A stretch of 12,468 nucleotides of DNA from Planctomycetaceae bacterium (GTDB taxonomy: Bacteria > Planctomycetota > Planctomycetia > Planctomycetales > Planctomycetaceae), in assembly GCA_003503535.1 (NCBI GenBank), contig DOCI01000028.1, forward strand, positions 1 through 12,468, written 5' to 3'. The notes beneath the pieces are model-generated. The model did not search any database. It had not been told where the DNA came from and saw only the letters and a program-made list of their open reading frames with translations. The translations under genes and the position numbers were made by a program. Positions 1 to 6,974 of the stretch are shown here, one piece after another (within the stretch, counting starts at the first letter, position 1; the number at the start of each line of letters is the position of its first letter).

Positions 1-3000
1 TTCCGGCTCGACTTTCACTTCGATTTGATCAACCCAGAGGCGGAGTCCGGTCGGGTCATCAATTTTTAAGCCGATTTTTCCTGCTTGAATCACGTTCAAC
101 TCAAAACGGGCGAACTGTAGGTTCTTAGCCGCGATATTGCCCATCCAGGCCAATGGTTGGAGTGCCAGTGAACCATCAACCTGACTGTAAGTGGTGGTCC
201 AGGGAAGCAGCGGATCATCGGTAGCGGCATGTTCAATCCCGTTGTGGCGGATCGCATCGTTGATTGCTTTCACATTGTCACCGGGGTTGAGAACTTCCCA
301 GGTTCTCACATATTGCTGCTTGGAAACGACAAGTTCTCCTGTTTTCCCGAGAGCGGAAATAAAACGGACAAGATCAACGAGTTCATCACGACGGAGTTTT
401 CCGACCAGATCAGCGGGCATCAGGGAGACCGTTGAATTCTTTTTCAATTCAATATCTTCGACAGGAACGACATTCACTTTCCCTTCAGCATCGCGGATAT
501 GAATTTCATTCTGATTTTCCAGAATCGGCACGCCAGCCAGGACGATGCCGTCGATCGTAACGACCTGCACCGCATGATAACCCTCTTTGATTTTCTTACT
601 TGGAACAAGCAATGACTCGACAAGGTAATCGACCGGTGCACTGGCTCCGATACTTGAAAGATCAGGCCCGACTTTTCCGCCCGCTCCGCCGATGGCGTGG
701 CATTTCATACAGAGCAGTTTTTCCCGACGATAAATTTCTTCGCCGCGATGAACATTCCCCTGACTGGTAATCTCTGAAACCAGTTCCTGCATCTCGGCTG
801 CAGTGAGCTCGGCTTTCATTGCTTCCAACGATCCCGCTTTGCGAATAGCACTCACCAGTGGGGAATTCTGTTGCGGCAAACTGCTCGCCATCCTCACGGC
901 TGCAGTGGCGACATCGGCATTCCAATGGGCATCCTGAAGAGCTTTGGTTAAGAGATTCGGCCCCTGCTTTGTTGAAAGCAGAGGGTTCAGGATTGCATTC
1001 ACTTCGGATGCAGAATCTGTCTGACTGAGTGTTTCGACAGCTGCCTGCACGGCAAGATTCAAATTCATCGAAGCCAACGCTTCAATCCCATCGACCTGTA
1101 ACGCTTTGAGTTGTTCACCTTTGGCTATCGAAAGCAGGTAATCCCGACTGTCCGGTCCCCCCAGTTGAGCGAGAGACTGAAGAGCTGTCTTGCGTAAGCC
1201 GCGAGGTTGTGTTTCTGTATTGGCCAGAGTTTTCAAAGCCGATCGACTCGCTTCGACTTTCCATAATCCAGCCAGACGACAACCAAGAATTTGAATCTGA
1301 CTATTCTTCGATTTCAGCAACGCCATCAAATCGTCCTCTGAAACATCCGGCTTGATCTTTCGTCGTTCTGCTGCATTGACCAACGTATTCAAAATCGCCT
1401 GGGAATTTGGAGCATCCGGTCGCTGACTGATTTTCCAAAGTTGTTGCAAATGAGCAGAATTCCCCCGCTCGGCGACCAGATTTAAAACGGCTGAGGTTTT
1501 ATCCGCAGGGATCTTACCATCTTGCCAGAGCTTGAGTATCGGATCGACAACCGCGGCGGATCGTGCGGCATTCGCAATCGTCAGCAGTGTGTTGGGATTA
1601 CTGCTCATCGAATTCGGGTCAGCCAGAAACGATTCCAGCCAGACCGATTCCGTTTCCCGAAAAGTTTGCCAGAGCGAAAATTCCAGAAAGCGATCATTCT
1701 CTTCACGAACTGCAGACGCAGCCAGACGAATTGCTTCCAGAGTGCCTGCATGTCTTAACGCGTGCACGGCTTCCAGTCGAACCTGTGCGTGAGGATCTTC
1801 AATGGCAGCTTTCATCCAGTCCATCCAGCCCGCAAACTCAGGATGAGTCCCCGCGATTCTCACAGCTGCTGCTCGAACATTCGCGCTATTCTCCATTTGA
1901 GGATTGTCATACGTCAGTAATTTTGGCAGACGCTTCTGAACTTCTTCCGGCAGATTCCAATCCTCGGACAGCCAAAGACCAGACAATTTCAATTGAGCTT
2001 CATTCCAGGGTTCCTGTGTATCGACGGCTTCTTCATCAAGAATCAAAAAGACATGCTCCGGCTTTCTCGTCGATAATTCATAGCGTGCCTGATCGCGATA
2101 CCACTTTTGATCGCTACACAGCTGATCGACCAGCGTCCCAATTACCGCCTCGGCTGGAAGCGTGATTGACTCGGGCTTGTAATCCTTCGGCACAATTCGC
2201 CAGATCCGGCCATGTTCGTGATCGCGTCGTTCGTCACGGAAATCGACTTCGCCATGCTGGATAATCGGGTTATACCAATCAGCCACATAAATGCCCCCAT
2301 CGGGGCCCATCAGAATATCAATCGGACGGAAGGAGACGTAATTCGATGTGAGCAGGTTATCGGCTTGACGAGCAATGTATCCGCTACCCGATTCAGAGAG
2401 TTCAAAACTGTTGACCCGATTGCCACGAAAATCGTTGGTGACATACAACCCCGACCAGCTCTTCGGAAGATGATCTCCCGTCAGCAGTTCGAGTCCACAA
2501 TGCTTAGGCTGGCCAGGGCTGAGTCCCGTTACGGTTCGTTCGGCATTGGCAGCTGTGAACATAACGGTATCGGGAAAGACATAGTTAATCCCCTGTCCAC
2601 CAGCCCCATCGGTTTCAAACGTTTGTCCCCACGAATCAAACACCAGCCCCCACGGATTGACCAGTCCACGCGAGTAGACATCAAGTTCAAGCGTCTTCGC
2701 ATCAAACTTCCAGGTTCCACCGGCCAGTAAGCGTTTCACACCATATGGAGTTTCGACGTGCGAATGCGTGTAAATCGATTGATTGAAGTAGATATCCCCA
2801 TCAGGTCCACGCTTGAGTGTGTGAATGATATGATGCGTATCTTCCGTGCCGAACCCGCTTAAGACGATTCGTGTTTCGTCGGCTTTGCCATCGCCATCGT
2901 TATCTTTGAGATGCAGCAACTCCGTAGAATTGGCGACATACACGCCTCCATCACCGGGCAGAATCGCGGTCGGCAGCAGTAACCCATCAGCGAAAACAGT

Positions 3001-3327
3001 CGATTTGTCAGCCATGCCGTCGTGATCGGTATCTTCGAGAACCATCACTTTATCATTGGCATCTTCGCCCGGTTTGACATGCGGATACGTTTCGCTGGTC
3101 GACACCCAGAGTCGTCCCTGAGTATCCCAATTCATTTGCGTCGGCTTGGCAATCATCGGCTCAGCTGCAAACAGATTCACTTCAAAACCATCAGCCACCT
3201 GAAACGAAGCCTGCTCCTTCTCCGGATTCGGATCCGGAACTTCCTTCAATCCCCGCTGAGCAGGCAGGCCGGTCGTACTCAGAATGAGAATCTGAAACAA
3301 AACAAATGAGAGCAATTTGCGATACAT
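1..3327 (-). CDS. PVC-type membrane-bound dehydrogenase / HEAT-repeat / CxxCH haem-binding protein (C-terminus beyond window)
   Basis: I translated the minus strand from the ATG at 3327-3325. The frame stays open to position 1 (about 1109 codons) and has no stop in the window, so the C-terminus is missing. Residues 1-24 form a signal peptide (MYRKLLSF start, Leu/Ile-rich core, LPAQ end), so the product is exported. Residues about 30-420 are a beta-propeller of the PVC-type dehydrogenase family, with GRLWVSTSETYP, two calcium-loop-like stretches (DTDHDG at 99-104, DNDGDG at 142-147) and VADWYNP. Residues about 430-840 are Ala/Leu-rich helical pairs of HEAT type. A single c-type haem site, CMKCH, lies at 873-877, followed by GPDLSSIGA and SLMP with Met970 as likely distal ligand: the family's haem-binding domain. 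The roughly 120 residues after it look like the start of a beta-rich binding domain. The family is probably a periplasmic electron-transfer oxidoreductase, perhaps acting on carbohydrate; the substrate is unknown. The start has only a weak GAG ribosome site six bases upstream. Confidence 0.9.
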   Translation of the reverse strand, partial: MYRKLLSFVLFQILILSTTGLPAQRGLKEVPDPNPEKEQASFQVADGFEVNLFAAEPMIAKPTQMNWDTQGRLWVSTSETYPHVKPGEDANDKVMVLEDTDHDGMADKSTVFADGLLLPTAILPGDGGVYVANSTELLHLKDNDGDGKADETRIVLSGFGTEDTHHIIHTLKRGPDGDIYFNQSIYTHSHVETPYGVKRLLAGGTWKFDAKTLELDVYSRGLVNPWGLVFDSWGQTFETDGAGGQGINYVFPDTVMFTAANAERTVTGLSPGQPKHCGLELLTGDHLPKSWSGLYVTNDFRGNRVNSFELSESGSGYIARQADNLLTSNYVSFRPIDILMGPDGGIYVADWYNPIIQHGEVDFRDERRDHEHGRIWRIVPKDYKPESITLPAEAVIGTLVDQLCSDQKWYRDQARYELSTRKPEHVFLILDEEAVDTQEPWNEAQLKLSGLWLSEDWNLPEEVQKRLPKLLTYDNPQMENSANVRAAAVRIAGTHPEFAGWMDWMKAAIEDPHAQVRLEAVHALRHAGTLEAIRLAASAVREENDRFLEFSLWQTFRETESVWLESFLADPNSMSSNPNTLLTIANAARSAAVVDPILKLWQDGKIPADKTSAVLNLVAERGNSAHLQQLWKISQRPDAPNSQAILNTLVNAAERRKIKPDVSEDDLMALLKSKNSQIQILGCRLAGLWKVEASRSALKTLANTETQPRGLRKTALQSLAQLGGPDSRDYLLSIAKGEQLKALQVDGIEALASMNLNLAVQAAVETLSQTDSASEVNAILNPLLSTKQGPNLLTKALQDAHWNADVATAAVRMASSLPQQNSPLVSAIRKAGSLEAMKAELTAAEMQELVSEITSQGNVHRGEEIYRREKLLCMKCHAIGGAGGKVGPDLSSIGASAPVDYLVESLLVPSKKIKEGYHAVQVVTIDGIVLAGVPILENQNEIHIRDAEGKVNVVPVEDIELKKNSTVSLMPADLVGKLRRDELVDLVRFISALGKTGELVVSKQQYVRTWEVLNPGDNVKAINDAIRHNGIEHAATDDPLLPWTTTYSQVDGSLALQPLAWMGNIAAKNLQFARFELNVIQAGKIGLKIDDPTGLRLWVDQIEVKVEPE

Positions 3328-3369
3328 GAATGACTCGTATTAATCAGGTGGATAATTTTAAAGATGAGC

Positions 3370-3406
3370 GAGATCAACAGATTTCCCAAGAGTGAGAAAT
3401 GATCTC
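3370..3406. promoter_or_regulatory. Imperfect inverted repeat in the leader of the haem/dehydrogenase gene
   Basis: GAGATC at 3370-3375 pairs with GATCTC at 3401-3406, and inside it ATTTC at 3381-3385 pairs with GAAAT at 3396-3400. One strand has a five-base bulge (AACAG). The element lies 43-79 bases upstream of the start codon at 3327, so it could be an operator or a leader hairpin. The symmetry is modest and could be chance. Confidence 0.25.
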
Positions 3407-3570
3407 GCAACGATTATCGTCTCAGATTCTCTCCCCTGGCTCAAGCGACTAAACAATTCTCCGAAACTTTACCTTCGTTCATGAATCTTCGTCCATGATG
3501 TTTGAAAATGAGATTCAAATAATCGACACGTTGAAATAGGTAATCCTACAATTTGATTATCAGCACAAAG

Positions 3571-3671
3571 GCACGAAGGCACTAAGAGATCAAGAACAAC
3601 ACAACATCGAATTTAGAGCCCTGTTTTGTTCCTGGATATCAAGTGCCTGAAATCTCTTTGTGCCTTCGTGG
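3571..3671. repeat. Hairpin-forming intergenic repeat (REP/MITE-like fossil)
   Basis: GCACGAAGGCACTAAGAGAT at 3571-3590 is the inverse of ATCTCTTTGTGCCTTCGTGG at 3652-3671, matching at 18 of 20 positions. The symmetry continues inward: GAACAACAC (about 3594-3602) against GTTTTGTTC (about 3623-3631). The right arm carries an extra insert of about 15 bases. The wording (CACGAAGGCAC-AAG) resembles low-complexity extragenic repeats that I recall as scattered through planctomycete and other environmental genomes. No open reading frame is involved. Confidence 0.6.
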
Positions 3672-3722
3672 TAAAAAATAATTCCGCATCATCCTGAGCA
3701 GATATCTCAATACTTCTCCTCT

Positions 3723-3747
3723 TAACCTTGGCGTCTTGGCGGTTCAA
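3723..3747. repeat. Degenerate dispersed-repeat fragment
   Basis: The stretch reads TTAACCTTGGCGTCTTGGCG followed by GTTCA. Its inverse (GAACCGCCAAGACGCCAAGG) is of the same style as the AACCGC-containing repeat at 8527-8580. It sits directly against the T-tract side of the terminator at 3749-3791. Identification as a dispersed repeat rests on recollection of similar intergenic motifs, not on a search. Confidence 0.4.
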
Positions 3748-3748
3748 A

Positions 3749-3791
3749 TAAAAAATCACCCGCCAGAATCCAAAAGGACTTTGACGGGTGA
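3749..3791 (-). terminator. Rho-independent terminator of the giant membrane protein gene
   Basis: Read on the minus strand, TCACCCGTCA (3791-3782) pairs with TGGCGGGTGA (3765-3756) over ten base pairs including one G-U wobble. The loop is 16 bases (3781-3766). The stem is followed at once by TTTTTTATTTG. It begins 41 bases after the stop codon at 3833-3835 and lies between that gene and the downstream minus-strand gene, so the two are probably transcribed separately. Confidence 0.8.
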
Positions 3792-3832
3792 CTCAGGTGA
3801 GTGATCGTGGGATGCGATCACTACGCCTTGCC

Positions 3833-6679
3833 TTATCTCCATTTCAAAACGCTGAACACACCTTCTCCATTGCGGATGCGATCCGGAACCATCAGCAGTC
3901 TGTCCCGATAAACACTCAGCATCACAGCAACTCCGAAGAACGTCGCTCCGCCGACCATCATGTAAACGGAAACGGTCTGCAGTTGATCGGGGACATGAAT
4001 CAGGGCGATCAGGCTGATCAGATAGACGACCAGCGAACTCATGCCTGCCAGTGTTGTGCTGCGAATCCGGCACAGGATGCCGGCTCCGAGCAGAGTTAGA
4101 CCGATTGTCAAGGTGCCGATTTCGTGGAACATGATCCAGCCCCAGGCAGGAGCATCGCCCAGGAATCGCTGACTGAGCAAGCCCAACAGGAGTGGACCCG
4201 CAGCCAGCAGGCTACCAAGGACCAGATTCAGACTGACGAGTCCATCGTTATCTTCATCAGTTTCCCGATGCCATCCCAGATGACCGGCGACCAGCATCAG
4301 AATTCCAGCTGCGATGCTGAAAATTTCCATCCTCTGGAAGAATGTCAGCACAGACAGGTCGTTGATTACGAGGAACCCTGCCAACAGATGCAAAATGCCA
4401 ATGACAATCAAGCCCCGGCTCTTCCCATTCGCTTTGACAAGGGAGCTTGTCAGGAACGCAGCCACGGCCTGACCAGCCATCAAGCCGAGCAGGGCCCATT
4501 GAGCATCACCACCAATCACCCGGTTGACGGTCAACAGCATTCCAGCCAATCCGCCAATCGTGATTGCAGCCAGGCCGGAATCTCGGAGAGAGACTGCCAG
4601 CAGCCGGCTTTTCTGCTTCAGTTGAAGACTGCAGAAGACAGCCATCAAACCAATCAAACTGGCGGCCAGCATTGGGGCATAAGTGATAAAGCCGAGGACA
4701 ACCAGCAATTTCCAGACTGCGGCCCAGGCTGAAACCGCTGATAGCACGACATAGATTCCGCGTTTACTCACCACCGCGAAACTTCCGAAGATGACCGCCA
4801 TTTCAGCGGCAAACAAAACGCGAAAGCAGGTCGCGTAAAATTCAGAGGATATGTATTCGAAATGACCGATCCAGTTCCCAACTCCCACAGTCATTAATAG
4901 AGCCGCACTGACTTCCAGGACTCGCAAGCACGCTTTGCTCATGTTCGAGTCTGATTGATAGTGATTGATCAGCAGGCCAATTCCAATAACCGCGGCTACA
5001 ATCGGCAGGACATTAACCCAGGCCAGTCCTGCCAGATGCAATCCACTTAGGAGTGCAATCATTAAAGGAACGGCTGTTACGTCAAGGTAAAACTCTCCAC
5101 TTGATTTGCGGCTCGTTCGCGACAGGGTCACAGACATCAATGCAGCGGATATTGCCGTGATCGTCATCGTCAGCACGGCGATCCAATCGAATTGAAAAGC
5201 CGTCTGGACAAAAACGGATCCCATCGTCCAACGTACAAACTCCAGTGAGCCCACGATGACTGCAATCATCGTGAGTGAGCCGCCTGCAATGCGAACAATG
5301 GAGGAGGGCTGCTGCACAATCATCTGACCGTCTTCATCTTTGCGAAGGCGTGTTGAGATTAGTCCGGTGGCACTCGTCAACAAGGCGGTAAAGGAAACGA
5401 CAAGGAGCAGAGCCTGTTCAGTCACAGGGATGGCCAGCAAATCGAGTAGAATGATTTCTGTCCAGATGAGTGTCAGCAGAGCGGCATAAATGAATCGACC
5501 TGCCCGTTTCACGGCAAAGTGGGAATAAAGATACGTGTAAGTGGCTCCGCAAGTCAGCATGAGTGCGATGAACTGCACATGCCGCAGCACGGCGACATCG
5601 GGAATTGGAAACCAGCCGAGTGGGGCGAAAATCGGATCGAACAACAGTCCGACAACGCGTCCACCAAACAAAACTGCCAATCCAGCAGTCATCACGATAT
5701 GACCGGAGCGAAAGAACGCTTTACCGAAGGTCGATCGCTTGAAGATCTCCGCGGCATCATCGAACAAGTGTTCCAGATGCACACAAATCATTCCCAGAAC
5801 AATAAGTAATGAAGCTGGAGAAATGATTTCCCAGAATCGCCCCACTTGCTGATCGGCCAGAAATAACAATCCCGTCATAGCGATGCCGCCGACGAGGGTG
5901 TAGACGAATAATGCGTCTTTCAGAATTCGAGCAATCGCAGCATAAATGAGACAACAGACAAGGGCCGGAATCCAGAGATGCCCTCCGTGAGCAAGCGTGA
6001 TGAGTCCCTGTGCATCATAAAACCAGAGATTCAAGGGCATGATCAGACAGCCGAGTAAGGCGATGCTTCGACCAGCGGTCAGATACCGAGTCCATCGTGC
6101 CAGCGCGGCTCCTCCGCCAATCATTATGAAATTGGCAGTTCCCAGACAAACCGCGACCACCAGTGAGTTTTCAAAAACGCCAATCGACCACAGCCAGATC
6201 ACCAGACCAATCACCAGCAATCCGCCGCCACTCATCATCAACGCATGCAGGCTTTTCGGATCGAGCATCCGCTCAATGAGACTCAACTTTGGTAGACTCT
6301 CCTGCGGTTTTGCGACGGGCGTTTTCTGATCCAGCTGTTTGCGCAAATCAGAATAGTTGACAGAAACCTTTCTCAGGAATGCCTGCGCGGTGGTTTCGGG
6401 AAGATATTGTTGTGACTGAAAGAATCGCAAATCCTGAGAAAGATATTCGTGAGCCCGGGCACGTCGTTCCACATCAATCAGGTGCGGCAGACAAGGGCGG
6501 GCTTCCGGCAGCGGTCGGGCAGAATCCAGCGACTCCGTCAGTTGTGCGGATTCGTTTTCGTAGTGACGCAGTATCTGTTGAAACTGCTGATAGTTGAGCA
6601 GATCGTTTTCGTACCAGTTCCGGAATTGTTTGCGACAGAAATCAATCGCAAACTGGTGGTCTTCGAGTGAGTCAGACAT
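3833..6679 (-). CDS. Giant polytopic membrane protein of unknown function (about 948 aa, DUF2157-like layout)
   Basis: The first 145 or so residues are soluble, charged and helical (CRKQFRNWYENDLLNYQQFQ near residues 15-34) and contain a proline-rich linker. The rest is a run of about 26 hydrophobic helices separated by short loops, ending in a short basic tail (VFSVLKWR). A short N-terminal helical module ahead of many membrane spans recalls predicted membrane proteins of the DUF2157/DUF2339 kind, but I see no diagnostic motif, transport signature or enzyme site. The frame can be extended one codon to a TTG at 6682. I prefer the ATG at 6679 because AGGGGA (6693-6688) lies eight bases upstream, a good ribosome site. 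It is monocistronic by position: an intrinsic terminator follows, and the upstream neighbour is a divergently transcribed sigma-54 activator 295 bp away. The substrate or role is unknown; inner-membrane location is inferred from the helices. A 13-bp inverted repeat brackets the gene. Confidence 0.85.
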   Translation of the reverse strand: MSDSLEDHQFAIDFCRKQFRNWYENDLLNYQQFQQILRHYENESAQLTESLDSARPLPEARPCLPHLIDVERRARAHEYLSQDLRFFQSQQYLPETTAQAFLRKVSVNYSDLRKQLDQKTPVAKPQESLPKLSLIERMLDPKSLHALMMSGGGLLVIGLVIWLWSIGVFENSLVVAVCLGTANFIMIGGGAALARWTRYLTAGRSIALLGCLIMPLNLWFYDAQGLITLAHGGHLWIPALVCCLIYAAIARILKDALFVYTLVGGIAMTGLLFLADQQVGRFWEIISPASLLIVLGMICVHLEHLFDDAAEIFKRSTFGKAFFRSGHIVMTAGLAVLFGGRVVGLLFDPIFAPLGWFPIPDVAVLRHVQFIALMLTCGATYTYLYSHFAVKRAGRFIYAALLTLIWTEIILLDLLAIPVTEQALLLVVSFTALLTSATGLISTRLRKDEDGQMIVQQPSSIVRIAGGSLTMIAVIVGSLEFVRWTMGSVFVQTAFQFDWIAVLTMTITAISAALMSVTLSRTSRKSSGEFYLDVTAVPLMIALLSGLHLAGLAWVNVLPIVAAVIGIGLLINHYQSDSNMSKACLRVLEVSAALLMTVGVGNWIGHFEYISSEFYATCFRVLFAAEMAVIFGSFAVVSKRGIYVVLSAVSAWAAVWKLLVVLGFITYAPMLAASLIGLMAVFCSLQLKQKSRLLAVSLRDSGLAAITIGGLAGMLLTVNRVIGGDAQWALLGLMAGQAVAAFLTSSLVKANGKSRGLIVIGILHLLAGFLVINDLSVLTFFQRMEIFSIAAGILMLVAGHLGWHRETDEDNDGLVSLNLVLGSLLAAGPLLLGLLSQRFLGDAPAWGWIMFHEIGTLTIGLTLLGAGILCRIRSTTLAGMSSLVVYLISLIALIHVPDQLQTVSVYMMVGGATFFGVAVMLSVYRDRLLMVPDRIRNGEGVFSVLKWR

Positions 6680-6877
6680 CAATGAGTTCCCCTAAGGCAA
6701 GGCGTGATTCGTTCGCGTGTTATTAACAAGCAGGCATCCCAAACCGGCAACGCGAATCGATATCACCTCTTAAGCAGCAACTGTGCCGAATTTAGAGCGA
6801 TTTTCATATCTCCTTATCTGGAAGTAACTTATGACTCTTGGAATTGCTGGGGATATTGTTTTTACGTGAAAGGGTAG

Positions 6878-6909
6878 ACATTCATTGCATGTGAGCATGC
6901 AGGGAATGT
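6878..6909. promoter_or_regulatory. 32-bp dyad in the divergent control region, candidate activator-binding site
   Basis: ACATTC-AT-TGCATG, then a TGAG centre, then CATGCA-GG-GAATGT: 12 of 14 arm positions are complementary about an exact centre at 6893.5. The core TGCATG-N4-CATGCA (6886-6901) is perfect. A second perfect ten-base palindrome, AATGTACATT at 6905-6914, overlaps the right arm. The dyad ends 65 bases before the start codon of the sigma-54 activator and about 200 bases from the divergent membrane gene. Enhancer-binding proteins with Fis-type helix-turn-helix domains commonly bind dyads with TGC...GCA half-sites, so self-regulation is a reasonable inference. I found no good GG-N10-GC promoter on either strand nearby. 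Confidence 0.5.
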
Positions 6910-6960
6910 ACATTGGGGATTGTGGTTTCCGGAGCAATCAGGGATCGTTTCAATCATACC

Positions 6961-6967
6961 GAGGTGG
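6961..6967 (+). promoter_or_regulatory. Ribosome binding site of the sigma-54 activator
   Basis: GAGGTGG ends seven bases before the ATG at 6975. It matches the anti-Shine-Dalgarno complement well and supports that start over other options. Confidence 0.6.
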
Positions 6968-6974
6968 TCGATAG

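Larger units (their letters stand above)
3328..3748. other. Gene-free spacer of about 420 bases
   Basis: This stretch holds the 5' leader of the haem/dehydrogenase gene on the minus strand, an imperfect hairpin at 3370-3406, a repeat hairpin at 3571-3671 and a degenerate repeat fragment at 3723-3747. I see no coding region with a credible start and ribosome site. AT-rich sequence at about 3350-3362 could contain the -10 of the minus-strand gene (AATTAT or TAAAAT on that strand), but no well-spaced -35 stands out, so I do not call a promoter. Confidence 0.6.

Noticed and set aside
1563..2165. A 200-codon open frame on the plus strand
   Set aside because: It is antisense to the HEAT-like region of the haem/dehydrogenase gene, has a low-complexity Ser/Pro/Arg-rich product and no ribosome site.
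2212..2730. A 172-codon open frame on the plus strand
   Set aside because: It lies entirely opposite the well-conserved propeller domain of the minus-strand gene, whose codons explain the sequence.
3571..3671. A CRISPR array or tandem repeat from the recurring CACGAAGGCAC text
   Set aside because: The two copies are inverted, not direct, and there is no regular spacer pattern.
4124..4732. A 202-codon open frame on the plus strand with a Gln/His/Ser-rich product
   Set aside because: It is antisense to membrane helices of the giant membrane protein; the Gln-rich product is what antisense of Leu/Ala codons gives.
3823..6705. A transposon carrying the membrane protein gene, bounded by the 13-bp inverted repeat
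   Set aside because: There is no transposase, no flanking target-site duplication (the outer flanks differ) and the repeat is short; kept only as a low-interest observation.
6680..6974. A sigma-54 -24/-12 promoter in the divergent spacer
   Set aside because: I looked for GG-N10-GC on both strands. The nearest pairs have eight or twelve bases between GG and GC, so none qualifies.
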